Shown piece by piece: positions 18,131 through 26,911 of a DNA stretch of 39,070 bases. The notes under the pieces were generated by a model. It was given only the letters and a program-made list of their open reading frames with translations. It did not search any database and was not told the origin of the DNA. The DNA is from Pseudomonadota bacterium (GTDB lineage: Bacteria; Pseudomonadota; Gammaproteobacteria; Burkholderiales; Burkholderiaceae_C). A program made the translations under genes and the position numbers. Every line of letters begins with the position of its first letter. The stretch's first letter is position 1. The DNA lies in assembly GCA_021847345.1 (NCBI GenBank), contig JAJZTW010000036.1:1-39070 (forward strand). Reading direction: 5' to 3'.

Positions 18131-19399
18131 TCAGCTCATGCGCCGGATTCGCGCGCCGAGAGCTGCGAGCTTGTGTTCCATCGCCTCGTAGCCGCGGTCG
18201 AGGTGATAGATGCGTTCGATGCAGGTGCTGCCGTCGGCCACCAGCCCGGCGATCACCAGGCCTGCCGAGGCCCGCAGATCGGTGGCCATGACCGTGGCCC
18301 CCGACAGGCGCTCCACGCCCTGCACGACACAGGTGTTGCCTTCCACCGTGATGCGCGCACCCAGTCGGACCAGTTCCTGCACGTGCATGAAGCGGTTCTC
18401 GAAAATCGTCTCGGTCACCGTGGCGGCGCCCTCGGCGATGCAGTTCAGCGCCATGAACTGGGCCTGCATGTCGGTGGCGAAACCGGGGTATTCGCTGGTG
18501 CGAACGGCCACGGCTCGCGGGCGCCCGCCCGGCATGGAGTCGGCGCGCAGGCGCACCCAGTCCGCGCCGCAGGTGATCTGCGCGCCGGCTTCGCGCAGCT
18601 TGTCCAGCAGCGCATCGAGGTGCTGCGGCACGCAATCGCGCACCGTCACGTCGCCGCGCGTGGCCGCCGCCGCGCACAGGAAGGTTCCGGCCTCGATGCG
18701 GTCGGCGACGATGCGGTGGCGCGCACCGCGCAACTCGGACACGCCGCGGATTCGCAGCCGCGAACTGCCGGCGCCTTCGATGTCGGCGCCCATGCTGCGC
18801 AACATCGTGGCCAGGTCGACCACCTCGGGCTCCTGCGCGGCGTTCTCGATCACCGTCTCGCCGTCGGCCAGGCAGGCCGCCATCATCAGGTTCTCGGTCC
18901 CGGTGACGGTGATCATGTCGGTGGTGATGCGGGCCGCGCGCAGGCGGCCGCCCGGCACGCTGGCGACGATGTAGCCATGCTCGACATCGACCTGCGCCCC
19001 CAGCTGGCGCAGCCCGCGAATGTGCTGGTCGACCGGACGCGCGCCGATCGCGCAACCGCCGGGCAGGCTGACCCGCGCATGGCCGAAGCGTGCCAGCAGC
19101 GGCCCCAGCACCAGCACCGAGGCGCGCATGGTCTTGACCCGCTCGTACGGCGCCTCGCAGGCCGTGATGCGGTCGGCCTGCAGGCGCAGGCGCGAGCCGT
19201 CGCGCTCGACGCGCGCGCCCATCGACGCGAGCAGCTCGCCGAGGGTGTGCACGTCCATCAGGCGCGGTGCCTGCTCGAGCTCCACCGGCTGCGCGCTCAG
19301 CAGGCTGGCCGCCATCAACGGCAGCGCGGCGTTCTTGGCTCCGCTGGCGCCGACCTCGCCATGCAGGGCCTGCCCGCCTTCTATGCGCAGTTTGTCCAT
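18131..19399 (-). CDS. murA: UDP-GlcNAc enolpyruvyl transferase MurA
   Basis: A 422-residue cytoplasmic enzyme that transfers enolpyruvate from PEP to UDP-GlcNAc, the first committed peptidoglycan step. The substrate segment [18 protein letters not shown] is at 18-35. The active-site cysteine attacked by fosfomycin is Cys116 in [16 protein letters not shown]. The later motif [16 protein letters not shown] is also present. The ATG at 19399 is the family start; an ATG 10 codons upstream is less likely. It lies between bolA and hisG, a frequent arrangement in Burkholderiales. Confidence 0.97.
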   Translation of the reverse strand: MDKLRIEGGQALHGEVGASGAKNAALPLMAASLLSAQPVELEQAPRLMDVHTLGELLASMGARVERDGSRLRLQADRITACEAPYERVKTMRASVLVLGPLLARFGHARVSLPGGCAIGARPVDQHIRGLRQLGAQVDVEHGYIVASVPGGRLRAARITTDMITVTGTENLMMAACLADGETVIENAAQEPEVVDLATMLRSMGADIEGAGSSRLRIRGVSELRGARHRIVADRIEAGTFLCAAAATRGDVTVRDCVPQHLDALLDKLREAGAQITCGADWVRLRADSMPGGRPRAVAVRTSEYPGFATDMQAQFMALNCIAEGAATVTETIFENRFMHVQELVRLGARITVEGNTCVVQGVERLSGATVMATDLRASAGLVIAGLVADGSTCIERIYHLDRGYEAMEHKLAALGARIRRMS

Positions 19400-19593
19400 G
19401 GTGGCGCTGGGTTCGATCCGGGAAAGCATGCAAACAAATGGCCGCGGGGCTGGCGAGCGCCATCGGGCCTTCGGCTCCGGGGCTGCGCCGTCACGACAGG
19501 GTCGGGAAAGCCGCAGCCGGCGTTCGGGCCCGGGCAAGGCTGGGCGAACCCGTCATTCTACCGGGGGCTTGGGACGAGCGCTGCCGCGCGGAC

Positions 19594-19836
19594 TCACTGC
19601 GGCAGCGGCTCGCCGGGCGCCAGGGTGCGCATGGACAGCGCGTGCACCTGCTCGCGCATTCGATCGCCCAGCACGTCGTACACCAGGCGATGCCGCGCCA
19701 GGCGGCCGAGTCCCGCGAAGCGCGGGCTGACGATGGTGGCGAAGAAATGCTGGCCATCGCCCTGCACCTCCAGATGGGTGCATTCCAGGCCGGCTGCGAT
19801 CAGTTCGTGCAGTTGTTCGGGGGTGGGCAGGGACAC
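19594..19836 (-). CDS. BolA/IbaG family protein
   Basis: An 80-residue protein of the BolA family, which partners monothiol glutaredoxins in iron-sulfur handling and, for the IbaG branch, acid stress. The family core is visible: LECTHLEVQGDGQHFFATIV, then RHRLVYDVLGDRMREQVHAL with its invariant His, and a C-terminal RTLAPGEP. Start: a GTG at 19836, 6 bases after a GGAG ribosome site; the larger frame upstream is not family-like. It sits between the ABC-2 permease and murA, the place where ibaG is found in many proteobacteria. Confidence 0.92.
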   Translation of the reverse strand: MSLPTPEQLHELIAAGLECTHLEVQGDGQHFFATIVSPRFAGLGRLARHRLVYDVLGDRMREQVHALSMRTLAPGEPLPQ

Positions 19837-19882
19837 GGGGAACTCCAGGAGCGGACGACGTTCGGGCGGCAGGGCCTCGCGC

Positions 19883-20638
19883 TCAGTTGCGCAGCTTGTA
19901 GCCGCGGCGCAGCCAGTTCCAGGCGAGGCCGGCGCAGACCAGGTTGCCCAGCAGCGCCGCGCCCAGGCAAAGCCATGGCGAGACGTCGGAAACACCGAAA
20001 AAGCCGAAGCGCATCCCGTCGACCAGGTAGAAGAAGGGGTTGAGGTGCGACAGCGCCACCCAGAACGGGGGCAAGGTGGTGACGGAGTAGAACACGCCCG
20101 AAAGGAAGGTCGCCGGGACAATGATGAAATTCTGGAACGCCGCCATCTGGTCGAATTTCTCCGCCCAGATCCCGGCCACCATCCCGAGCGAGCCCAGCAT
20201 GGCGGCACCGAGCACGGCGAACAGCAGCGACCACAGCGGGTCGTGCCAGGTCAGCGGCACGAACCAGGCCGTCACGAGCAGCAGGCCGCCACCGACGAAC
20301 AGCCCGCGCAGCACCGAGGCCCCGACATAGCCCAGAACCAGCTGCCAGGGCTTGAGCGGCGACAGCAGCAGGAACACCAGGTTGCCGGTGATCTTGGACT
20401 GGATCAGCGACGACGAGCTATTGGCGAAGGCATTCTGCAGCACGCTCATCATCGCCAGCCCCGGGATCAGGAAACTGGTGTAGGGCACGCTGCCGTACAC
20501 CTTCATGTGCCCGGCGATCGCATGGGAAAAGATCAGCAGGTACAGCAGGCTGGACACGACCGGGGCGGCCACCGTCTGCAGCCCCACCTTCCAGAAGCGC
20601 ATCACCTCCTTGCCGAACAAGGTCCACAGCGCCTTCAT
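19883..20638 (-). CDS. ABC-2 type transporter permease (YadH-like)
   Basis: A 251-residue inner-membrane permease with about six hydrophobic spans and the ABC-2 family elements RFWKVGLQTVAAPVVSSLLY, FLIPGLAMMSVLQNAF, the stretch KITGNLVFLLLSPLKPWQLV and FLSGVFYSVTTLPPFW. Such permeases pair with a DrrA/YadG-type ATPase to export an unknown substrate, often lipid- or saccharide-like. Its ATG overlaps the ATPase stop by 4 bases. Placement directly after the mla genes suggests an envelope role, which is inference. Confidence 0.93.
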   Translation of the reverse strand: MKALWTLFGKEVMRFWKVGLQTVAAPVVSSLLYLLIFSHAIAGHMKVYGSVPYTSFLIPGLAMMSVLQNAFANSSSSLIQSKITGNLVFLLLSPLKPWQLVLGYVGASVLRGLFVGGGLLLVTAWFVPLTWHDPLWSLLFAVLGAAMLGSLGMVAGIWAEKFDQMAAFQNFIIVPATFLSGVFYSVTTLPPFWVALSHLNPFFYLVDGMRFGFFGVSDVSPWLCLGAALLGNLVCAGLAWNWLRRGYKLRN

Positions 20639-21573
20639 CGCGTCGCCTCCGCCGCCGCATCGGGCGAAGCCATGATCTGCAGGAAGGCGTCCTCCAGGTC
20701 GGCGCGGCGCACTTCCAGCTCGTCGATCTCGCAACCGGCCGCGCGCAGCTCGCCGAGAATGCGCTCGACCTCCGCGGCATCGCGCACGGTCCACGAGCGC
20801 CTGCCACCCACGGGCCGGCTGGCGTCGGCCAGATGGCGCGGCAGCGCCTGCCCGCTGGTGCGCAGCAGCAGATGCGTGGAGGCGAAGCGCGCCAGCAGCG
20901 CGTGGGTCGGGTCCAGCGCCACCAGGCGACCCAGCTTGAGCATGCCGATGCGACTGCACAGCGCCTCGGCCTCCTCCAGGTAGTGCGTGGTCAGCAGTAC
21001 CGTGTGGCCGCGGGCATTGAGTTCGGTGATGAACTGCCACAGGCTCTGGCGCAGTTCCACGTCGACCCCGGCGGTGGGCTCGTCCAGCACGATCACGGGC
21101 GGCTTGTGCACCAGCGCCTGCGCCACCATGACGCGGCGCTTCATGCCTCCGGACAACGCGCGCATGTTCTGCTCGGCCTGCTGCGACAGCCCGAGGTGGT
21201 GCAGCAATTCGTCGATCCAGGCGTCGTTGTTGCGCAAGCCGAAATAGCCCGACTGCAGGCGCAGGCACTCGCGCACCGTGAAAAAAGGGTCGAACACCAG
21301 CTCCTGGGGCACCACGCCCAGCAGCCTGCGCGTCAGGTAGGGCTCGCGCGTGACGTCGTGGCCCAGCACCTGCACGGATCCGGCATGGGGGCGCGCGAGC
21401 CCCGAGAGCATGCTGATCAGCGTGGTCTTGCCGGCTCCATTGGCGCCCAGCAGCGCGAAGAATTCGCCCTGCGCGATATCCAGGCTGACGCCATCCACCA
21501 CATTGCGCTGGCCATAGCGCTTGACCACCCCGCGCAGGCTCACCGCGGGGGTGTTGTCCGCCACCGCGCTCAT
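20635..21573 (-). CDS. ABC transporter ATP-binding protein (YadG-like)
   Basis: A 312-residue cytoplasmic ATPase. Walker A is GANGAGKTT (about 43-51), the signature motif LSGGMKRR, Walker B VIVLDEPTAGVD and the switch His in LLTTHYLEE. An approximately 90-residue C-terminal domain follows the ATPase, as in DrrA/NodI/YadG exporters. It is coupled by 4-base overlaps both to mlaB upstream and to its permease downstream, so it is almost certainly translated with the mla genes. The substrate is unknown. Confidence 0.94.
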   Translation of the reverse strand: MSAVADNTPAVSLRGVVKRYGQRNVVDGVSLDIAQGEFFALLGANGAGKTTLISMLSGLARPHAGSVQVLGHDVTREPYLTRRLLGVVPQELVFDPFFTVRECLRLQSGYFGLRNNDAWIDELLHHLGLSQQAEQNMRALSGGMKRRVMVAQALVHKPPVIVLDEPTAGVDVELRQSLWQFITELNARGHTVLLTTHYLEEAEALCSRIGMLKLGRLVALDPTHALLARFASTHLLLRTSGQALPRHLADASRPVGGRRSWTVRDAAEVERILGELRAAGCEIDELEVRRADLEDAFLQIMASPDAAAEATR

Positions 21574-21923
21574 GATCGCTTCGCGCCCGGCTCGCCCGCC
21601 AGGTCCTCGGCCAGCGTGGTGTCCTCGGCAGAGGCATCGAGCGCGAAGGCCACGCCGTAGGCATGGGCCAGCGTGCGCAGGCGATCGGGCACGTGCAGCA
21701 GCTCGATGCCTGCCGGCCCGGCACGGCGGCGCAGCTCCATGAGCAGCGCCAGGCATGCCGAATCGAAGCGATCCAGGCCCGCGGCATCGATTCGCCACGG
21801 CGCGGCACGCCCGGCGACGGCGCGCAGCGCCTCGCGAACCACGTCGGGGGCCTGGGTCACGGTGACCTGTGCGGGCAACGTGAAGTCCGCACCGCGCGCG
21901 GGCGCGGCCGATGCCTGGTTCAT
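21570..21923 (-). CDS. mlaB: MlaB-like STAS-domain protein
   Basis: A 117-residue cytoplasmic STAS-domain protein. In the Mla inner-membrane complex MlaB binds and stabilises the MlaF ATPase. Recognisable segments are APWRIDAAGLDRFDSACLAL and LLMELRRRAGPAGIELLHVP, the STAS strand-helix unit with the conserved Ser near 55. A short tail with Glu and Asp follows. It starts a single base before mlaC ends and overlaps the next ATPase gene by 4 bases. Identification is by fold signature plus position; sequence conservation in this family is low. Confidence 0.86.
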   Translation of the reverse strand: MNQASAAPARGADFTLPAQVTVTQAPDVVREALRAVAGRAAPWRIDAAGLDRFDSACLALLMELRRRAGPAGIELLHVPDRLRTLAHAYGVAFALDASAEDTTLAEDLAGEPGAKRS

Positions 21924-21924
21924 C

Positions 21925-22563
21925 TCAATTCGCTCCGCCGCGAGCCTGCGCCAGCTGCTTGTTGCGATCCTGCAGGGTCTTGATCAGGCCGTCGATTCCC
22001 TTGCTGTTGATCTCCTGCGCGAACACCCCACGGTAGTTGTCCACCAGCCAGATGCCCATCACGTTGACGTCGGAGATCTTCCAGTCGGCCCCCAGCTTGA
22101 TCAGGCGGTAGTCGAGTTGCACCAGCTCGCCGTTGTCGAGCACGCGCGTGCGCACGATCACGCTGGTCGCGTCGGGGGCAGCGCGCAGCGGAAGGTACTG
22201 GACCTGCTGGTTGTGAATGCGCCCGATCGCGCCGGAATAGGTGTGGATCAGCAGTTCGCGGAATTGCTGCTGCAGCTCGTCGCGCTGCTGGGGCGTGGCA
22301 CGCCGCCAGTAGGGCCCCACGGCCGACGCCGTCATGCGCTGGAAATCCAGGTACGGCAGGACCTTGGTCTGCACCAGCTGCTCGATCTTGCTCTGGTCGC
22401 CCGCCTTGAGGGAGGGGTCGGAGCGCACGGCGCTCATCACCGAGTCGGTCAGGTGCTCGACCACCTGGACCGGCGGCGCGAGCTGTTCGGCCTGCGCGGC
22501 CGCGGGGACCAGCGTACAGGCCAGGGACATGCAAAGGAACCATCCTCGAATCTTGGCAAACAT
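21925..22563 (-). CDS. mlaC: Periplasmic phospholipid-binding protein MlaC
   Basis: A 212-residue periplasmic shuttle that carries phospholipid between the outer-membrane MlaA and the inner-membrane MlaFEDB complex. A Sec signal peptide covers about 1-25 (ending AQA). Family segments are VLPYLDFQRMTASAVGPYWR, QQFRELLIHTYSGAI, the stretch LVQLDYRLIKLGADWKISDV and LVDNYRGVFAQEINSKGIDG. The ATG at 22563 overlaps no other gene. It follows mlaA by 64 bases. Confidence 0.95.
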   Translation of the reverse strand: MFAKIRGWFLCMSLACTLVPAAAQAEQLAPPVQVVEHLTDSVMSAVRSDPSLKAGDQSKIEQLVQTKVLPYLDFQRMTASAVGPYWRRATPQQRDELQQQFRELLIHTYSGAIGRIHNQQVQYLPLRAAPDATSVIVRTRVLDNGELVQLDYRLIKLGADWKISDVNVMGIWLVDNYRGVFAQEINSKGIDGLIKTLQDRNKQLAQARGGAN

Positions 22564-22627
22564 GGTGTTCTCCGAAAGTCAGCCGGCGCGGTTCGCCGGT
22601 CATTGCGGGGTGCTGTGGCCGGCGAAG

Positions 22628-23521
22628 TCAGCGGGTCGCGCCGACGGCCGGCGGCGACGCCGCTGCCGGCGCGCTCGCCCCCGTTCCCATCCCCCCGGCA
22701 TCGCCGTTGTCGGATCCGCCGTTGCCCAGCGGTCCGGCTCCCGCGCCGCCCTCGTCGCTGTCGTCGGCGGGCTCGAGGGCGAGCACGCCGGTGTTGCGCA
22801 CCGCCCGCACCTCGGCACGCCTGCGCTGCAGGTACGCGTCACGCGTGAAGATGTAGGGGTCGATGGCGATCTGCTCGAGCAGATCGGTGGTACTCAGCAG
22901 GTTCGCGCGGTGATTGACCACGTTGAGCGTGAACAGTCCGTAGCGCGTTCCCGAATCGTGGAACAGGTACACGCTCGGGCCGAAGCTTGCATTCGCCACG
23001 GTGTCGACCGTATCGAGCACATTGGAGGGGCCAAGCAGCGGCAGCACGATGTAGGGCCCCCCGCCGAGACCCCAGCGCGCGAGCGTGAGCCCGAAGTCGT
23101 TGGGTTGCTTGTACAGGCCCAGCGGCGTGGCGATGTCGACCAGTCCGAGCACTCCGAACACGGTGTTGACGCTCACCCGCATGATGCCGTTGAAACCCTG
23201 CGCCACATGGCCTTGCAGAAAATCGTTGCCGGTGGACCAGACGTCGCCCAGATTGCCGAAGAAATTGCTGACTCCCCGGCGCACCGGCTCCGGCGTGACG
23301 TTGCGGTAGCCGGTGGCCACCGGCTTGAGCACGACCTTGTCGATGTTCTGGTTGATCGAGAACATCGCCCGGTTGTAGGGTTGCAGAGGATCCTGCGGGT
23401 CGCGCGTGGCGCAGCCGCCGAGCAGCAGCGCGATGCCCAGCAGCGAGCACACCGCTACCCGCGGCAGGCGCGCGGCCGGGGACGTCTCACGCGACATGCG
23501 TGCTTGCGAATGAAGGGTCAA
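22628..23521 (-). CDS. mlaA: Outer-membrane lipid-asymmetry lipoprotein MlaA (VacJ)
   Basis: A 297-residue outer-membrane lipoprotein that removes mislocalised phospholipid from the outer leaflet. The lipobox is LLGGC with Cys37. The family body runs from DPLQPYNRAMFSINQNID through NFFGNLGDVWSTGNDFLQG, FGVLGLVDIATPLGL and GPYIVLPLLGPSNVLD. The last ~60 residues are a low-complexity Gly/Ala/Asp tail. The start is a TTG at 23521: AGGAG lies 6 bases before it, whereas the in-frame ATG at 23497 has no ribosome site. Unlike E. coli, mlaA is inside the mla operon here. Confidence 0.93.
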   Translation of the reverse strand: MTLHSQARMSRETSPAARLPRVAVCSLLGIALLLGGCATRDPQDPLQPYNRAMFSINQNIDKVVLKPVATGYRNVTPEPVRRGVSNFFGNLGDVWSTGNDFLQGHVAQGFNGIMRVSVNTVFGVLGLVDIATPLGLYKQPNDFGLTLARWGLGGGPYIVLPLLGPSNVLDTVDTVANASFGPSVYLFHDSGTRYGLFTLNVVNHRANLLSTTDLLEQIAIDPYIFTRDAYLQRRRAEVRAVRNTGVLALEPADDSDEGGAGAGPLGNGGSDNGDAGGMGTGASAPAAASPPAVGATR

Positions 23522-23558
23522 CGAAGGCTCCTGCCCGCGGGGCGAATACGACCGGGGC

Positions 23559-24023
23559 TCACTGGCCGCCCCCGGCCGCCTTGTCGTACAGAAAACGGCC
23601 GATCAGATTTTCCAGCACGATCGCCGACTGGGTGTTTTGAATCACGTCCCCATTGCGAAGATTCTTTTCCGCGGCCCCGGCGGAAAGCCCCACGTACTGG
23701 TCCCCGAGCAGACCGGAGGTCAGAATCTTCGCCGAGGTGTCGGTGGGAAAGCTGTAGCGTTTGTCCAGCGCCAGAATCACGTTGGCCTGGAAAGTCTGGT
23801 TGTCGAAGCGTATGGCGGCCACGCGGCCGACGACCACGCCTGCGCTTTTCACCGGCGCGTCGGCCTTGAGCCCGCCGATGTTGTCGAAACGCGCGGTGAC
23901 CTCGTAACTGGGCGCGAAATTCAGGCTCAGCAGGTTGCCGGCCTTCAGCGCCAGGAAAAGCAGCGCCACCGCGCCGATCAGCACGAACAGGCCGACCCAG
24001 ACATCCGTTGTACGTTTTTCCAT
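23559..24023 (-). CDS. mlaD: MlaD, MCE-domain lipid transport subunit
   Basis: A 154-residue inner-membrane-anchored MCE protein that forms a hexameric ring in the periplasm and receives lipid from MlaC. The anchor is at 8-28 (VWVGLFVLIGAVALLFLALK). The MCE domain follows with YEVTARFDNIGGLKADAPVK, GVVVGRVAAI and ILTSGLLGDQYVGLSAG. Full length for the bacterial form. It is 27 bases after mlaE and 37 before mlaA. Confidence 0.96.
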   Translation of the reverse strand: MEKRTTDVWVGLFVLIGAVALLFLALKAGNLLSLNFAPSYEVTARFDNIGGLKADAPVKSAGVVVGRVAAIRFDNQTFQANVILALDKRYSFPTDTSAKILTSGLLGDQYVGLSAGAAEKNLRNGDVIQNTQSAIVLENLIGRFLYDKAAGGGQ

Positions 24024-24050
24024 GATGGTTTCCTTGCCCTGCCCTGTCGC

Positions 24051-24839
24051 TCAGGTGCTGAACATCAGAGCGGTGAGCATGAAATCCAGCCCGAGCACGG
24101 CCAGCGACGCGACCACCACGGTGCGCGTGGTGGCGCGTGACACCCCCTCGGGGGTCGGCTGCGCGCGCCAGCCCTGGTAGAGGGCGACGAAAGTCACCGC
24201 CACCCCGAACACGAGGCTCTTGAGCACGCCGTTGCCGACGTCCTTGAACACATCCACGCCGGCCTGCATCTGTCCCCAGAATTCGCCGGCGTCGACCCCG
24301 ATCAGCAGCACGCCGACGACGTAGCCGCCGAGCACGCCCACCGCGCTGAACACCGCGGCCAGCAAGGGCATGGCGATGATGCCCGCGGCGTAGCGCGGGG
24401 CCAGCACCCTGGCCAGCGGATCGACGGCCATCATTTCCATCGCGGACAGCTGCTCGCCGGCCTTCATCAGCCCGATCTCGGCGGTCAGCGAAGTGCCGGC
24501 GCGACCGGCGAACAGCAGCGCGGTGACCACCGGACCGAGCTCGCGCACCAGCGACAGCGCGACCACCAGGCCCAGCGAACTGGAGGCGCCGTAGCGCGAC
24601 AGCGTGTAGTAGCCCTGCAGGCCGAGCACGAAGCCGACGAACAGGCCCGACACGGCGATGATCAGCAGCGAGTCGTTGCCCAGAAAGTACACCTGCTGCG
24701 ACACCAGCCGCGGGCGCCGCAGCGCGCCCGGCAGCAGCAACGCCAGGCGCAGAAACAGTCGCAGCCCCCAGCCGAGGTCTCCCAGGATCCGGCGCGTGCC
24801 GGCGCCGATGCCGGCGAGCAGGTCGAGTACGCGGGTCAC
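24051..24839 (-). CDS. mlaE: MlaE, lipid ABC transporter permease
   Basis: A 262-residue permease of the MlaFEDB complex with about five to six hydrophobic spans. Family motifs are [40 protein letters not shown] and [20 protein letters not shown], the conserved cytoplasmic coupling region. The start is a GTG at 24839 overlapping the mlaF stop by 4 bases, implying coupled translation; the much longer open frame is a shadow over mlaF. Confidence 0.95.
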   Translation of the reverse strand: MTRVLDLLAGIGAGTRRILGDLGWGLRLFLRLALLLPGALRRPRLVSQQVYFLGNDSLLIIAVSGLFVGFVLGLQGYYTLSRYGASSSLGLVVALSLVRELGPVVTALLFAGRAGTSLTAEIGLMKAGEQLSAMEMMAVDPLARVLAPRYAAGIIAMPLLAAVFSAVGVLGGYVVGVLLIGVDAGEFWGQMQAGVDVFKDVGNGVLKSLVFGVAVTFVALYQGWRAQPTPEGVSRATTRTVVVASLAVLGLDFMLTALMFST

Positions 24840-25666
24840 GGCCGGGCACCTCGGGCCGATGCGCCCAGGAAGTCGTCCCGCAGGTCGGGCGCGGGGTAGT
24901 GGAAGCGCACGGGGCCGTCGGGCTCGCCTCGCACGAACTGGTGCACCAGGGGGTCGCTGCTGGCGCGCAGCTGCTGCGGGGTCCCCTGCGCCAGCAGGCG
25001 CCCGTTGCCCAGGATGAACACGCGATCGGCGATGGCGAAGGTTTCGTCCACGTCGTGGGACACGATGATGCTGGTCAGGCCCAGCGCGTCGTTGAGAGTG
25101 CGGATCAGGCGCGCGGAAATACCCAGGGAAATCGGATCCAGCCCGGCGAAAGGCTCGTCGTACATGACCAGCGCGGGATCGAGCGCGACAGCGCGCGCCA
25201 TCGCCACGCGCCTGGCCATGCCCCCCGACAGCTGCGCGGGAAACAGGTCGCGCGCACCACGCAGGCCCACCGCATGCAGTTTCATCAGCACCAGGTCGCG
25301 GATCATCGACTCCGGCAGGCGGGTGTGCTCGCGCAACGCGAACGCCACGTTTTCGAAAACCGTCTGATCGGTGAACAGCGCGCCCATCTGGAACAGCATG
25401 CCCATGCGCCGACGCGCCGCGTACAGCCGGGCGTGCGACATCGACGCGACCGATTCGCCGTCGAATCGCACGTCGCCGGCGCTGGCGCGCAGTTGCCCGC
25501 CGATCAGGCGCAGCAGGGTCGTCTTGCCGCCACCCGAGGCCCCCATCACGGCGACCAGCTCGCCCGGCATGACGCGCAGACTGATATCGCCCAGCACGGC
25601 GCGCGTGTCGTAGGCGAAATCGACGTGTTCGAACTCGACCAGGGGTTGCAGGGAGGCTTCTGACAT
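24836..25666 (-). CDS. mlaF: MlaF, lipid ABC transporter ATPase
   Basis: The 276-residue ATPase that drives the Mla phospholipid transporter. Walker [10 protein letters not shown] (about 43-51), the Q-loop in [18 protein letters not shown], signature [14 protein letters not shown], Walker [15 protein letters not shown] and the switch His in IIVSHDVDE are all present. The ATG at 25666 is preceded by a good AGGG-type site in the opposite-strand sequence of 25670-25680; the frame is open to 25732. It is the first gene of the mla operon and of the 16-kb train. A TAGAAT hexamer on the minus strand at 25750-25755 is a possible -10 without a good -35. Confidence 0.96.
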   Translation of the reverse strand: MSEASLQPLVEFEHVDFAYDTRAVLGDISLRVMPGELVAVMGASGGGKTTLLRLIGGQLRASAGDVRFDGESVASMSHARLYAARRRMGMLFQMGALFTDQTVFENVAFALREHTRLPESMIRDLVLMKLHAVGLRGARDLFPAQLSGGMARRVAMARAVALDPALVMYDEPFAGLDPISLGISARLIRTLNDALGLTSIIVSHDVDETFAIADRVFILGNGRLLAQGTPQQLRASSDPLVHQFVRGEPDGPVRFHYPAPDLRDDFLGASARGARP

Positions 25667-25760
25667 GCAGCACAGGCAGCAGGGTCGCCGCGAGGACGCG
25701 CGGGGGGCGGCTCGACGGCGAGCCGCGCGCACCGGCGCAGGAACAGCTCATTCTAGAGGC

Positions 25761-25782
25761 GGCGCGGCGAGCCTGCCGCGCC
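25761..25782 (-). terminator. GC hairpin between the Crp-type regulator and mlaF
   Basis: A perfect 8-bp stem (25761-25768 with 25775-25782) around a 6-base loop lies 27 bases after the regulator stop codon. It is placed to end the regulator transcript before the mla operon. There is no clear T-run, so termination is inferred. Confidence 0.4.
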
Positions 25783-25808
25783 TGGCCTGCGCGCGATCCG
25801 ACCCGGGA

Positions 25809-26585
25809 TCAGGCCCAGCGGGTGTCGCCGGCCGGCGACGAAGCCGGCGGCAGCTCGATCATCGCTGCGCTCACGCCGTTGACGGCGAACTGGGCCGTCG
25901 GCGCCGCGTGTCCGATGAAGTCGCGCAGACCCTGCGCTGACGACAGTTCGATGCCGCCGTAACGCAGGCGCAGCAGGCCGCCTGTGGCCAGACGCTGCAG
26001 CGCCTGGTTGACCCGCTGGCGCGACAGGCGACAGATCTCGGCGAGCTCCTCCTGGGTGATGCGCAGGCTCTGGCCGACCGCCGGATGCAGCACCGGATCG
26101 AACAAGCCCAGCAGGCTTTGCGCCACGCGCTCGTCGGCGCCGTTCGGCCGCCCGAGCTGGGCATTGCGCGCGCATTGGCGCACGCGTTGCTCGAGGCGGG
26201 CCAGCAGCACGTGGTTGAAAGCCAGGCTGTGTTCGCGCAACCAGAAGTACGTATCCGCGGGCAGCAGGCCGACATGGCTTTTGCGCAGCGCGACCACGTC
26301 ATCGGGCCAGGGCTCGTGACCGGCGAGCGTGTCCTCGCCGACCCAGCCACCGGGCGCCACCGCATTCATGCCGGCCATCGGACGCTCGGCGTCGCGTACC
26401 GCCAGCAACAGGCCGCTGAACACGCCGATCCAGTTGCGGGTCGGCTCGCCGGCGCGGCACACGACGCTGCCCGCGTCGAGGGTGCGTACCTGCAGCTCCT
26501 GCCGAACGCGCTGCAGGGCGGTGTCGTCGAGCCCCGACATCCAAGGGCAGCACCTTGGCAAATTGAGAACGTCTTTGGGTTTCAT
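25809..26585 (-). CDS. Crp/Fnr-family transcriptional regulator
   Basis: A 258-residue regulator. The N-terminal cyclic-nucleotide-binding-type beta barrel is at about 20-130 (with VVCRAGEPTRNWIGVFSGLL), then the long dimerisation helix and a C-terminal winged helix-turn-helix with LRITQEELAEICRLSRQRVNQALQ split over the two helices. There is no Fnr-type four-cysteine cluster: only a CC pair at 12-13. The effector is unknown. The ATG at 26585 (MKPKDVLNLPR) is preferred over the open frame to 26654, but its ribosome site is weak. It lies upstream of mlaF on the same strand, so it might act on the mla operon; this is inference. Confidence 0.88.
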   Translation of the reverse strand: MKPKDVLNLPRCCPWMSGLDDTALQRVRQELQVRTLDAGSVVCRAGEPTRNWIGVFSGLLLAVRDAERPMAGMNAVAPGGWVGEDTLAGHEPWPDDVVALRKSHVGLLPADTYFWLREHSLAFNHVLLARLEQRVRQCARNAQLGRPNGADERVAQSLLGLFDPVLHPAVGQSLRITQEELAEICRLSRQRVNQALQRLATGGLLRLRYGGIELSSAQGLRDFIGHAAPTAQFAVNGVSAAMIELPPASSPAGDTRWA

Positions 26586-26703
26586 CGGGCTTCTTGTGTC
26601 ATTCTTGGATGAATATGCGACAGGAAGAGCCCCTAGTAGTGTTACGAAATGCAATAATTCATATCAAAACTTTCCAAACGACCATCTCTGATCGCATTCC
26701 GGA

Positions 26704-26729
26704 CGATTGTTGCGCTCCGCAATCAATCG
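26704..26729. promoter_or_regulatory. Imperfect palindrome upstream of the Crp-type regulator
   Basis: An 11-bp inverted pair with one bulged base (gattgttgcg facing cgcaatcaatc, closed by an outer C-G pair) around a 3-base loop. It sits about 120 bases upstream of the regulator ATG inside the AT-richer gap. It may be an operator or an RNA hairpin. It does not match the Crp/Fnr half-site consensus TTGAT well. Confidence 0.35.
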
Positions 26730-26819
26730 ACGCTCCAAGCTTGCGCCGACATTTCCCGCAAGGAAAGCATCGGCATCATCGAACATGATGATTCCGTCGC
26801 ATGCGCCCCACAAAGCAAC

Positions 26820-26854
26820 AGGCGGCGCCGCCCGCTGCCGGGACGGCGCCGCCT
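26820..26854 (-). terminator. Hairpin downstream of hns
   Basis: A perfect 11-bp stem (26820-26830 with 26844-26854) with a 13-base loop begins 57 bases after the hns stop on the minus strand. A weak T-containing stretch (gttgctttg on the minus strand) follows. It is a plausible factor-independent terminator. Confidence 0.5.
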
Positions 26855-26911
26855 GGAACCAGCTCGCAGCGCCCGCCTGCCCGACACGCGGGCAGCCAGG
26901 GCACTCGACGC

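Larger units (their letters stand above)
26586..26911. other. AT-richer intergenic region between hns and the Crp-type regulator
   Basis: A 326-bp gap without a supported gene. About 26590-26790 is clearly poorer in G and C than its surroundings, unusual for this window, and probably contains the regulator promoter. It holds one strong imperfect palindrome (26704-26729) and, at its right side, a GC hairpin placed to terminate hns. A short minus-strand reading frame here has codon use unlike the neighbours and no ribosome site and is not called. Confidence 0.6.

Noticed and set aside
18071..20983. A 970-codon plus-strand open frame over murA, bolA and the ABC-2 exporter genes
   Set aside because: Antisense shadow of conserved genes; composition is dominated by His, Arg, Gln and Ala with no family motif and no ribosome site.
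26664..26786. A small minus-strand gene in the gap between hns and the Crp-type regulator
   Set aside because: The frame of about 40 codons has no good ribosome site, its codon use does not resemble the neighbours, and no family is recognisable.
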